DNA of 64,000 nt from Pseudomonas sp. UMAB-08 (lineage in GTDB: Bacteria > Pseudomonadota > Gammaproteobacteria > Pseudomonadales > Pseudomonadaceae): NCBI RefSeq assembly GCF_900095225.1, contig NZ_LT607420.1, forward strand, positions 65,392 through 129,391. Reading direction: 5' to 3'. Every line of letters starts with the position of its first letter. Positions within the stretch are counted from its first letter, which is position 1. Below the pieces are notes generated by a model that worked only from the letters and a program-made list of their open reading frames with translations, was not told where the DNA came from and made no database searches. The position numbers and the translations under genes are program-made. Shown piece by piece: positions 48,719 through 56,838 of this stretch.

Positions 48719-49620
48719 TGAGTGCTCATTACCAGATTTTTCACGACACTCATTACGAATACGACAGCCCGGTGTCTCTGGCGCAGCAATTGGCGCATTT
48801 GTGGCCACGGCCTTGTGCTTGGCAGCGTTGTATCGAGCAGCAATTGTTGATCAACCCGACGCCCACCAGCCGACGGGATGAGCTGGATGTATTTGGCAAT
48901 CCGCTCACGCGCCTGGCGTTCGAAAGGCCGCATGATGAGTTGCAGGTCAACGCACGACTGCGGGTCGAAGTGTTGGCTCGGCCGTCGCTGGACTTTAGCC
49001 TGTCCGCCGATTGGGATGCCACGCGCAGCGCCTTGACCTACAGCGGGCGGCCGATGTCGCCAGCGATTCTCGAAGCGTGTCGGTTCCGCTTCGAGTCCCC
49101 GTATGTGCATTTGAAACAAACCTTCGTCGACTTCTCCGAAAGCTGTTTTCCGCACGATCAGCCGCTATTGCTGTGCGTACAGGCGTTGATGGAGAAGATT
49201 TTCAGTGAGTTCACCTTCGACGGTGAAGCCACTCAGGTGGCAACGCCGCTGGTCGAGGTGTTGGAAAATCGACGCGGGGTGTGTCAGGACTTTGCCCACT
49301 TGATGCTCGCCTGCCTGCGTTCGCGTGGCCTTGCGGCACGCTATGTCAGCGGTTATCTGCTCACCCAGCCACCGCCCGGCCAGCCACGCATGATTGGCGC
49401 AGATGCGTCGCATGCCTGGATTTCGGTATTTTGTCCGGTGTTGGGTTGGGTCGATTTTGATCCGACCAACAATGTGCAGCCAGCGTTGGAGCACATCAGC
49501 CTGGCCTGGGGCCGGGATTTCTCCGATGTATCGCCGTTGCGTGGGGTGATTCTGGGGGGAGGCAGTCATGACCCGGAGGTTCGGGTGACGGTGATGCCGG
49601 TCAGCGCCGAGGCCGATTGA
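48718..49620 (+). CDS. Transglutaminase family protein
   Basis: A 300-residue protein with the bacterial transglutaminase N-terminal domain (YQIFHDTHYEYDSPVSLAQQLAHLWPR) and a core with Cys189 in RGVCQDFAH, His232 in SHAWISVF and Asp248 in DFDPTN. Members are usually predicted cysteine peptidases or amide-bond enzymes. It is the third gene of the operon, and its start shares one base with the previous stop. Confidence 0.9.
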   Translation: MSAHYQIFHDTHYEYDSPVSLAQQLAHLWPRPCAWQRCIEQQLLINPTPTSRRDELDVFGNPLTRLAFERPHDELQVNARLRVEVLARPSLDFSLSADWDATRSALTYSGRPMSPAILEACRFRFESPYVHLKQTFVDFSESCFPHDQPLLLCVQALMEKIFSEFTFDGEATQVATPLVEVLENRRGVCQDFAHLMLACLRSRGLAARYVSGYLLTQPPPGQPRMIGADASHAWISVFCPVLGWVDFDPTNNVQPALEHISLAWGRDFSDVSPLRGVILGGGSHDPEVRVTVMPVSAEAD

Positions 49621-49687
49621 TCTTGGTGAATACATTCTGAAGGGGGAGGTGCCATGGTCTGCCGCATAAACGACAGACGTGGCGTAC

Positions 49688-49711
49688 GGGCTTCGTCGAT
49701 TGGCGAAGCCC
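49688..49711. terminator. Hairpin between transglutaminase gene and small ORF
   Basis: GGGCTTCG and CGAAGCCC form a perfect 8-bp stem with an 8-base loop, between convergent stops at 49620 and 49719. No T run. Confidence 0.55.
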
Positions 49712-49718
49712 CGCGGTT

Positions 49719-49904
49719 TCAGCTAGCAGGCGTTTGCTCTGGAGTCGCCTCAGCGTCGTCGGCAGGCTCTTGGCCTTCAACGGTTTCGCCTTCTGCGCCG
49801 GTTTCAGTCAAGGCAGCATTCTTTTTCTGCAGCTTTTCCTCTTTCTTCTGCTCTTTTGCCAGATCTCTCTGACGTTTGGCGAAGGAATAGTTAGGTTTAG
49901 CCAT
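49719..49904 (-). CDS. Small charged conserved protein
   Basis: A 61-residue protein starting MAKPNYSFAKRQRDLAKEQKKEEKLQKK, then an acidic tail rich in Glu, Ala and Thr. The start at 49904 has AGAGGA seven bases upstream; a longer frame upstream lacks support. The basic first half is predicted helical, which suggests binding to nucleic acid or ribosome, but this is only inference. Similar short proteins are common in Pseudomonas and have no known function. Confidence 0.75.
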   Translation of the reverse strand: MAKPNYSFAKRQRDLAKEQKKEEKLQKKNAALTETGAEGETVEGQEPADDAEATPEQTPAS

Positions 49905-50012
49905 GGGCGGTCCTCTGTATAAGGCGGGAAATGCCTCTATTCTGCCTGAGAACCGGGTCGTGCACACGGCGTTGTGTGCTCAACGGTCTCTGCGAGGCAT
50001 TTGACCGGCGGG

Positions 50013-50600
50013 TCAGGTCGGCTTTTGGTCTGCCCACTTCGGGGCTGCCAAGGGTTTCCAGGCCTCCAGGGCCTCTAGCAGTTCGCTCGGCGACTCGCTG
50101 ACCTGGAGCATGCCGCGGTGCTGCTCGCGGACGAAACCTTCGCTGACCACGTGGTCGAGAAAGTCGGTCAGTTTGCTGTAGAAACCGTTCACGTCCATCA
50201 GCCCCAGCGGTTTGGCGTGATAGCCCAACTGGCCCCAGGTCCAGACTTCGAACATTTCTTCCAGCGTCCCCAGACCACCCGGCAAGGCGATAAAGGCGTC
50301 GCTCAGTTCCGCCATGCGCGCTTTGCGGGCGTGCATGCCGTCGACGACTTCCAGTCGGGTCAGACCTTTGTGGCCGATTTCCGCATTTTGCAGGCTTTCG
50401 GGAATGATCCCGATCACTTCGCCGCCCGCCGCCAATGCGGCATCGGCCACGATACCCATCAGGCCGACGGCACCGCCGCCATAGATCAGGGTCAACTTGC
50501 GTTCAGCCAAGGTACGGCCCAAGGCAATCGCCGCCTCACGGTACACCGGGTTGGCGCCGGTGCTGGCACCGCAAAATATACATACGGATGTTAAAGACAT
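50013..50600 (-). CDS. LOG family phosphoribohydrolase (TIGR00730 type)
   Basis: A 195-residue Rossmann-fold protein with the family signature [13 protein letters not shown] at about 107-119 and the N-terminal block [22 protein letters not shown] enzymes hydrolyse nucleoside 5'-monophosphates, including cytokinin precursors and AMP-like nucleotides, to base and ribose 5-phosphate. The bacterial physiological substrate is uncertain. The start at 50600 follows GGAG; the open frame continues 19 codons upstream. Confidence 0.9.
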   Translation of the reverse strand: MSLTSVCIFCGASTGANPVYREAAIALGRTLAERKLTLIYGGGAVGLMGIVADAALAAGGEVIGIIPESLQNAEIGHKGLTRLEVVDGMHARKARMAELSDAFIALPGGLGTLEEMFEVWTWGQLGYHAKPLGLMDVNGFYSKLTDFLDHVVSEGFVREQHRGMLQVSESPSELLEALEAWKPLAAPKWADQKPT

Positions 50601-50959
50601 TGCCTGCTCCATGGTCATCGACGCCCACAGAGTAAGGGGTCGGGCACTCCAGTCCAAGCGCCAGTCGCGCCCGGGTTAATCGTAATGGTGTTCATAGGTA
50701 CCGCTGGCGCCGCACGCATAAGCGGCAAACAAGCTGCGAAACAGTCCGTTGAGGTGCATGATGTACGCTCAAGTGAGTGATGATGGCCCCATGTTAGGGC
50801 GTCGCAACTCGCTTGGCTGGTTGATTGTTTCGATGACGTCGATAGCTGTAGACAGTGACATGCGTTGCGTTGACGCAGGTCATTGGAACTTGACCGCAGA
50901 TCAGGCAGTCTTCCAACAGACAGTTTTTTCAAAAAATTACCCTGCCTTGGAGATTCACC
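50601..50959. other. Intergenic region upstream of azurin
   Basis: 359 bases separate the divergent LOG gene and azurin. Apart from an ANR/FNR-like dyad (50870-50883) and a T6-C-A6 palindrome (50924-50936), I see no gene or RNA in it. Confidence 0.5.
50870..50883 (+). promoter_or_regulatory. ANR/FNR-like box upstream of azurin
   Basis: TTGAC-GCAG-GTCAT matches the dyad TTGAY-N4-RTCAA at all but the last base. Azurin genes are known targets of the anaerobic regulator ANR in P. aeruginosa. The site lies 77 bases before the start codon; no good -10 is apparent. Confidence 0.4.
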
Positions 50960-51406
50960 ATGCTTCGTAAACTTGTCGCTGTATCCCTGCTGACGTTGGC
51001 CAGTGGCCATTTGTTGGCGGCAGAGTGCAAGGTCGACATTGATTCCACGGATCAGATGACCTACAGCACTAAAGAAATCACTGTCGATAAAAGCTGCAAG
51101 ACCTTCACCGTGAACCTGACTCACTCCGGCAGCCTGCCAAAAAATGTCATGGGTCATAACTGGGTGTTGGCCAAAGAAGCTGATGCGCAGCCCGTCGCTA
51201 CCGACGGTATCGGTGCCGGTGTCGACAAAAACTACCTGAAAGAAGGCGATGCCCGTGTCATTGCACACACCAAAGTCATTGGTGCTGGCGAAAAAGACTC
51301 GGTGACGTTCGATGTTTCGAAGCTTGATGCTGCTGAGAAATACGCGTTTTTCTGCACGTTCCCAGGCCACATCAGCATGATGAAAGGCGCTATCGTCCTG
51401 AAATAA
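50960..51406 (+). CDS. azu: Azurin precursor
   Basis: A periplasmic blue copper protein that carries electrons in respiration and stress responses. The 148-residue precursor has a 20-residue signal peptide (cleavage between LLA and AECK). In mature numbering the copper ligands are all present: Gly45, His46, Cys112, His117 and Met121, and the disulfide cysteines 3 and 26. The mature length of 128 is exactly the classical azurin length. It has its own upstream region and faces an unknown minus-strand gene. Confidence 0.97.
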   Translation: MLRKLVAVSLLTLASGHLLAAECKVDIDSTDQMTYSTKEITVDKSCKTFTVNLTHSGSLPKNVMGHNWVLAKEADAQPVATDGIGAGVDKNYLKEGDARVIAHTKVIGAGEKDSVTFDVSKLDAAEKYAFFCTFPGHISMMKGAIVLK

Positions 51407-51444
51407 CGCGTGCGCACAGTGTCATGGCTCGGCCCCGCGTCGGG

Positions 51445-52140
51445 CTATGACGCTTCAACCATCCTGAACGTCATGCGGATGGTTTTTCCCGCCAACTCAT
51501 TACGGCTCACCGCGCCTCCCGGGCGACGTGGCCTGCGCTGATCGCCGATCAGTGTCCACTGCCGGTTCGCGGCATGACAGGTCATGAGCGATTGCAGGTT
51601 TTGCCTATCCGTCTGGGCATACGTCTGCCAACTGCATACGCCGCGATATTCCTTTTCCCCTGATTCGGGGAACCCCGGTACACCTTTTTGCAGCGCATCA
51701 CGCACTGCGATTGCGCCGCTGGTCGTGCTGCTGCGTTGCGCGTGCCCGGCCCCATAAAATCCCTCCGTGACGAAATCCACTTCGCTCAACAGCAGCGTGC
51801 AGTCTGGAAGGTGCCACGCCAGCGGGACTTCAAAGCTGAATGTCTGCGGTAAATCGCTTGGGCGGGTGTCCAGGTGTAGCTGTGGGTGGTGATAAGGGCA
51901 GCCGCGCTGGCCCGGCATCGGATCGTATTGGGCCGTTCCCCGCAGGGCGGTGTTCGCGGGCATTTCGCCAATCAACATAAAGTGGGTGCTGCTGCGAAAA
52001 CCGCTGTCGTTGGCGGGGGACTCGCAGGTGGCGATTGCGATCCAACTGACAACGCCGAGGCCAGCGAACAGGGGAAGAAACCAGGCGCGCTGAATCATCG
52101 ACAGGTGTTGAAGGTGATAAGCCTTGTAGGCTCTGAGCAT
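51445..52140 (-). CDS. Membrane-anchored protein of unknown function
   Basis: I do not recognise this 231-residue protein. One hydrophobic segment near the N-terminus (WFLPLFAGLGVVSWIAIA, about 20-38) would anchor it, with the rest outside the cytoplasm. The remainder has five cysteines beyond the helix (GCPYHH, PDCTLL, GVCSW, MTCHA and one at the helix end), suggesting disulfides. The ATG at 52140 has AAGGA nine bases upstream; the ATG at 52098 has no site. Confidence 0.6.
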   Translation of the reverse strand: MLRAYKAYHLQHLSMIQRAWFLPLFAGLGVVSWIAIATCESPANDSGFRSSTHFMLIGEMPANTALRGTAQYDPMPGQRGCPYHHPQLHLDTRPSDLPQTFSFEVPLAWHLPDCTLLLSEVDFVTEGFYGAGHAQRSSTTSGAIAVRDALQKGVPGFPESGEKEYRGVCSWQTYAQTDRQNLQSLMTCHAANRQWTLIGDQRRPRRPGGAVSRNELAGKTIRMTFRMVEAS

Positions 52141-52254
52141 TCATCTGAATCCTTGCGCGAAACGTCTGACAACAGGTTGCCTCGGGTGCCGCACAGGTTC
52201 AATGGCTTAGCGGAAATCAGGAAGTTTCCTACTTCCGCTTGAAAATCCCTCGGG

Positions 52255-53538
52255 TTACTTCAGTTGTGTTGACTGAACGAACCATCCACCGTGCTGTAGC
52301 TTCTGGTTGTTCATGACGGGGACTCGCTGGGAAAACCAGCAGCGTGTCGGCAGGGTTAAATCCGCCGCACTTTGTCTTAGCGCGGGCCGATCTCCCGGCA
52401 AGTTGGACAAGTCGTTGCACAGGGATTCAATGTGATCCTTTGGCAAACCGCGGGTGATGAATACCAGCCGGCTACAGCCATCAGCAAACGCGCCTTCCTT
52501 TGGCCAGGCCGGCAGACGTACGGGCGGATACGCAACGTCTTGCACACACTGCACGACCAGTGGGCGCGAGTCATCTGCAGCCAGCATCAAGCCTTTGACG
52601 CGCAACAAGTGTTTGCCGTACTTGCGCAGTATGTGGCCCATCACCAGAGAGAACCCGAACCAGGGGACTTCCCGGGTAAATCGCACGACAAAACTGTGAG
52701 TCTCGTCGGTGTGATGCGGAGTGAGTGGGAGCGGACGAAGACGCTGGACGCTGCTTTGGTCTTGATCGTTATCGTGACTGACAGGCGTCAAATCGAGGTC
52801 TGCCACAAGCGGGATGTGGGTTGTTCCCATCCAGTTCGGCAGGCTGACGTTCTGAAGGTGCGAACGCCCATATAAGCCGTTGCCCGCTAATACGTCCAGA
52901 GGCGCCTGCCCCCTGCGCACCAGCGTTTGAGCTGCGTGTGCGTTGAGTCGTGAGAGGCTTGCTTGCAGCGCTTCCACTGCCTGGGTTCCTGCGAGGTCGC
53001 ACTTGGTGATCAAGAGACGATCTGCCGCCACAATTTGCCGTGTGGTTTCTGAGTAGTGTTGCATTTGTTCATGCCCATGCATCGCAGAAACAGTCGTGAC
53101 GACGCCATCGCACAGATAACGGGCTTTGACGAAAGCATCCTCCATCAAGGTGTAAATAATCGGCACCGGGTCGGCCAGACCAGTGGTTTCGATGATGACG
53201 CGAGTGATGGGCGCAATGTCCTGACGCGCGCTACGTTCGGACAAGGATTTTAGGGCGCCAACCAGGTCTCCTTGGGTACGGCAGCACAGGCAGCCTGAAT
53301 CCAGAAGCACGATCTGCTCACTGACATGATCCACCAAGTGATGATCAATGCCGACGTCGCCGAACTCATTGACCAGCAGCGCAACGCCCGACATGCCGGG
53401 CTGACTCGCCCAGTGGTTGAGCAGTGTGGTTTTGCCCGAGCCGAGGAAACCGGTCAGCACGGTGACAGGAATACGGTCTATTGCTTCTTTTTTAGGGGGG
53501 GCGGTGACAAGAGAAAGAGCAGGCGTAGAGGTCTTCAT
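52255..53538 (-). CDS. COG0523-type metallochaperone GTPase (CobW/ZigA/NHase-activator family)
   Basis: A 427-residue G3E GTPase. Walker A GFLGSGKTT at 30-38, the metal-binding CxCC motif as Cys83-Leu-Cys85-Cys86 (SGCLCCRT), IETTGLADP, and TKCD as the guanine-specificity motif at about 179-182. A CobW C-terminal domain follows (about 285-420). Family members deliver zinc, cobalt or iron to client enzymes. It is 108 bases downstream of the carboxylase cluster on the same strand, so it could load that enzyme with metal; this is inference. I see no clear Zur box. The ATG at 53538 was preferred to a TTG six codons upstream. Confidence 0.85.
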   Translation of the reverse strand: MKTSTPALSLVTAPPKKEAIDRIPVTVLTGFLGSGKTTLLNHWASQPGMSGVALLVNEFGDVGIDHHLVDHVSEQIVLLDSGCLCCRTQGDLVGALKSLSERSARQDIAPITRVIIETTGLADPVPIIYTLMEDAFVKARYLCDGVVTTVSAMHGHEQMQHYSETTRQIVAADRLLITKCDLAGTQAVEALQASLSRLNAHAAQTLVRRGQAPLDVLAGNGLYGRSHLQNVSLPNWMGTTHIPLVADLDLTPVSHDNDQDQSSVQRLRPLPLTPHHTDETHSFVVRFTREVPWFGFSLVMGHILRKYGKHLLRVKGLMLAADDSRPLVVQCVQDVAYPPVRLPAWPKEGAFADGCSRLVFITRGLPKDHIESLCNDLSNLPGDRPALRQSAADLTLPTRCWFSQRVPVMNNQKLQHGGWFVQSTQLK

Positions 53539-53587
53539 GATTGGAATAGTCTCCAAAAGCCGATGATACGATTGTTGTTATTAAGGG

Positions 53588-53633
53588 CGTGTCCCCACGG
53601 ACCCGACACCGGCCGGGCTCGTGGGGACACGCT
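53588..53633 (-). terminator. Large hairpin between carboxylase cluster and COG0523 gene
   Basis: GCGTGTCCCCACG and CGTGGGGACACGC are a perfect 13-bp inverted repeat around a GC-rich loop of 20 bases. It lies just after the last carboxylase gene. Without a T run it may slow rather than stop transcription into the COG0523 gene. Confidence 0.6.
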
Positions 53634-53646
53634 GTATCGATGCCAC

Positions 53647-54519
53647 TCAGGCCCGCTTGCGCAACAACTCCAGGGTCTCCAGTACTGACTCGGGATGCAG
53701 CCCGGGATCGACCGATGCAAAGTAAAACTCACCGTCGGCCAGCGGGTGGGGAGGGCTGTGAGTAAACTCGGCGCTGATGTCCCGTCCTTTGGACGACGCG
53801 GCAGTGTCACGCACGCCCTGCGCAATCACCGCGTCGAAGTCCTCCAGCCCGCTGCCGGGCATGGGCGTGCCCGGAGGCAAGCGCAGGGCGAGCGACCAGC
53901 GATAATGCCGTGCAACGTTGACGACAGAGCTGTAGCGCTCCAGGTCGGCGGCGCTGAAGGTTGTATCGCCTGCGGCTTCCTCGAGTAGCACACCGCTCAC
54001 CGGCTTGGTGGAGACGGCGCGCAGCAGGTCGGCCAGATAGATGCTGGCATCCTCTACGGTGTTGGCATCGGGCGCTTCGTCCGGTTGATTGGCCAGGCGG
54101 TTGGCATGGCGCAGCCAATGCCGTGGCGAAGGCATCGCCAGCACGAGCGGCACTCGCCCACGCAGGTGGGCGTCGACCGCATCGATCACTTCGGCGAGCA
54201 AGGCTTTGGGCTCCTCTTCTGCCAACAGGGCGCGTAACGCTGCGGTGGGCCGACGGCGCTTGCCCAGGCGGCTTTCCAGCCCACCGTTGCGGGCGATCCA
54301 GGCGTCAAAAAGCTCGCCGACTTCAAGGATCGCCACCTCCGGTTTGAGCAGCCCGTGCGACTGGGAAAACCAGGCGAGAAAACTCGCCGCATGGGTCCAG
54401 ACATCGGCCTCCGCAGAGCCTTGAAGCAGCCTCCGTGTATAGGCGGATGATTTAAGCCATAAGCGTATGGCCCCGTTGCCTGCCGGCTTGGGCAACTGCT
54501 CGGCAAATGGCGTGCTCAT
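53647..54519 (-). CDS. Carboxylase accessory subunit, acetophenone carboxylase ApcE-like
   Basis: A 290-residue soluble protein of about 31 kDa. The C-terminal part (ADGEFYFASVDPGLHPESVLETLELLRKRA) resembles the end of the MetE/UROD-like TIM barrel. It overlaps the stop of the HyuB-like gene by ATGA. A fifth protein of 34 kDa, ApcE, is part of acetophenone carboxylase in Aromatoleum and is loosely bound; the size and place match, but sequence identity was not tested. Role unknown: it may be a regulatory or handover subunit. Confidence 0.6.
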   Translation of the reverse strand: MSTPFAEQLPKPAGNGAIRLWLKSSAYTRRLLQGSAEADVWTHAASFLAWFSQSHGLLKPEVAILEVGELFDAWIARNGGLESRLGKRRRPTAALRALLAEEEPKALLAEVIDAVDAHLRGRVPLVLAMPSPRHWLRHANRLANQPDEAPDANTVEDASIYLADLLRAVSTKPVSGVLLEEAAGDTTFSAADLERYSSVVNVARHYRWSLALRLPPGTPMPGSGLEDFDAVIAQGVRDTAASSKGRDISAEFTHSPPHPLADGEFYFASVDPGLHPESVLETLELLRKRA

Positions 54520-56792
54520 CTTTTTTCATCCATCGACGCCCCGACCGCTGAAAGCCGCGCCTCCAGTTCTTCGATACGTACATCTTTGGGATTGCGCATG
54601 TAGTTGGGCATGGGCTCGTTGGCCTGGCGGGTTTTTTCCGGGGTGCCCATGTAGAGTATGTCTGCATCGTCTCCCCAGCAGCCAAAGTAGGGCAGGTGAG
54701 CCGGTGGTTTGGGTTTGTTCCAGGTCTTGATGAACTCCGCATAGGGAATACCTCGGGAGAGCCGGTCCTTGCGTTCGTTATCGCGCAGCACCTGGGTGGC
54801 CTTCTGGTCGACAATCAGCGTATCGGGCGCAATCTTGACCTTGTACAAACGTTCGGCCACGCCATGTGAGATCAGGTCTTCTTCCAGGTCTTTAACGATC
54901 AATGCGGGGTCCCGTTCCAGCAGGTCGCCGTAGCCTGCGCCAGCCCCTTGGGCAATCATGAACAGTTCGCCCCGGTTGGATATTTCAAAGCCCATGCCCA
55001 TGTGGTGCGTGGTGTAATCGGCCCCCTCGAAGGATTGCTCGTTCATGATTTCCTCGATGGAGTGCTTGAACTTTTCCGGCTCATTGAGCAGAACATCGTA
55101 AACGTCCACGCCTTTGACTTTGGAGAGCGGATAGGTGCCGCAGGCATACCCGCCGAAGAGTCCTTGGAGCGGCGGAACCTTGGCGCCCTGGGCGGTGGTC
55201 ATGAAGCCCCACTCTTCACTGTCCTTGGTGGCCACGATCATGGTATAGCCCTGGCCACCACGGTATTTGCCCGGCGCGATGGCATCGCGGGTCATTTTCT
55301 TGGAGACCAGTTGCAGGAACGGCACGTCCTCTTCGTTGAGCTCTTGCTCGCCGACGTCGGCCATCGTGGCAAAGATAGGTTGCAAGCCTGGCTCGCCATC
55401 CATGTCCACGCGTGCTCCGCCGCCCATGCCATTGAGATCGGCACACAGGTTGCCGAGTGTTTCGCCATGTTGGCTGACGCCACCCCAGATAAAGGTGTTG
55501 ATCATGTTGAAGCTCGGGGCATGGACCTTGGTGTACTTCTCCGGGCAGCTATAGAGGAATTTGGCGACGGCATGCTGGCCCGCTGTGAACCCGGTGAAGA
55601 TGGACATCAGGCTCTGCGAGTTGGGCGCGTTGTAAGACGAGTTGAGAATGGAGTAGGGGTCGGTGATGACCTCGATAGGTGCAAAGGCCGCTTGTCCACG
55701 CGGCAGGTCGGGCCATATGTAGCACATGACCAATTGCGAGAGCATGCCCTTGAGCCCGGCCAGAACCGTGTTGGTGGGGCGGTTGGTAAACTCCGGCGCC
55801 GAACCCCGGAAGTCGAAGATCAGTCGGTCGCCCTTCTTGGTCAGTTGGCAGTTGATTTTAGCGATGCAGTTTTCGCGCAACGTGGAGTCTTGAATGATGT
55901 AGGTCCGCACGGTCATGTCCGGCCATTCGCTGATGCGGCGTTTGACTTCGGTGCGCACGTTTTCCATGGTCAGGCGCAGGGTCGCGATCAGTGCATCCGG
56001 GCCGTCAGTCTTGAGCACGTCTTCGATACGCTGCTTGATGCGCAGGCAACCGTAGAGTTTGACCTTCATGTCCTCATACTGGAGCTTGGGTTCGCGTACC
56101 GAGTTTTGCAGGAAGGTCAGCAAGTCGCGTTTTATCTGGTAGTTTTCAACTACCTTGAACGGGCTCATTTTCAGCCCTTCGTCACTCGGGCTTTCTGCCA
56201 TGGACGGCATGCCGCCGGGTTCGATAGCACCGTTTTCCCCTTCATGAACCGTGGCGGCCACCCAGCACACCAGCTTGCCTTCATGGAAGATCGGCAGAAT
56301 CATGCTCTGGTCGGTGTTATGCACGTTGCCATAGCGCGAATCGTTGTGAATAAAACCATCGCCCTCGCGTACGCCCACCGTGGGTTCGTTGATCCAGTTC
56401 TTGATAATGAACTTGATGGGGTGGTGTACCAGCGCTGAAAACAGCAGCACACCGCCGGCGCTGGCGATGGCCAGATCCCCGGATGCCGAGTAGACGCCGG
56501 TGATGACGTCACCCCATTTAGCACCGGGGGCGGCACCCATCTGTTCGACCATCTCGTAGCCTTCATCACAACCGGACTGGAGTCGGTCACGAATCTTGGC
56601 GATGGTGTGGGCATCGCAGTCTTTACGGATGCTGATGTCCTCTTGTTCCGAGCGAGGCATCAAATCATGGTTGTTCATGATTTCCGGGTCAGGGGCGAGG
56701 AATAGCGTCGTGTCTTCAAGGAATTTCTTGATGAGCGCCGCATCTGCTGCACTGGGTGTCAGGCTAGGGACGTTGATAGCAAGATCGTTCAT
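54516..56792 (-). CDS. Hydantoinase B-like carboxylase subunit (acetone/acetophenone carboxylase alpha-type)
   Basis: A 758-residue HyuB-family protein. Blocks such as GQGYTMIVATKDSEEWGFMTT, TTHHMGMGFEISNRGELFMI and GAGAGYGDLLERDP are those of acetone carboxylase large subunits, which carboxylate the ketone enolate with CO2 or bicarbonate after ATP activation. The ATG at 56792 (MNDLAINVPSL) has AAAGGAT eight bases upstream; the ATG at 56816 lies before this site. It follows the HyuA-like gene by 46 bases and overlaps the next gene. Confidence 0.85.
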   Translation of the reverse strand: MNDLAINVPSLTPSAADAALIKKFLEDTTLFLAPDPEIMNNHDLMPRSEQEDISIRKDCDAHTIAKIRDRLQSGCDEGYEMVEQMGAAPGAKWGDVITGVYSASGDLAIASAGGVLLFSALVHHPIKFIIKNWINEPTVGVREGDGFIHNDSRYGNVHNTDQSMILPIFHEGKLVCWVAATVHEGENGAIEPGGMPSMAESPSDEGLKMSPFKVVENYQIKRDLLTFLQNSVREPKLQYEDMKVKLYGCLRIKQRIEDVLKTDGPDALIATLRLTMENVRTEVKRRISEWPDMTVRTYIIQDSTLRENCIAKINCQLTKKGDRLIFDFRGSAPEFTNRPTNTVLAGLKGMLSQLVMCYIWPDLPRGQAAFAPIEVITDPYSILNSSYNAPNSQSLMSIFTGFTAGQHAVAKFLYSCPEKYTKVHAPSFNMINTFIWGGVSQHGETLGNLCADLNGMGGGARVDMDGEPGLQPIFATMADVGEQELNEEDVPFLQLVSKKMTRDAIAPGKYRGGQGYTMIVATKDSEEWGFMTTAQGAKVPPLQGLFGGYACGTYPLSKVKGVDVYDVLLNEPEKFKHSIEEIMNEQSFEGADYTTHHMGMGFEISNRGELFMIAQGAGAGYGDLLERDPALIVKDLEEDLISHGVAERLYKVKIAPDTLIVDQKATQVLRDNERKDRLSRGIPYAEFIKTWNKPKPPAHLPYFGCWGDDADILYMGTPEKTRQANEPMPNYMRNPKDVRIEELEARLSAVGASMDEKR

Positions 56793-56838
56793 GTCTAGAT
56801 CCTTTCTCGAGTTCATAAAGTTTCAGCTGATCAATGCA

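Noticed and set aside
53539..53587. Zur box upstream of the COG0523 gene
   Set aside because: No convincing GTTAT...ATAAC dyad; only a loosely AT-rich stretch.
54948..56438. 496-codon plus-strand frame opposite the HyuB-like gene
   Set aside because: Shadow of a gene with strong family blocks.
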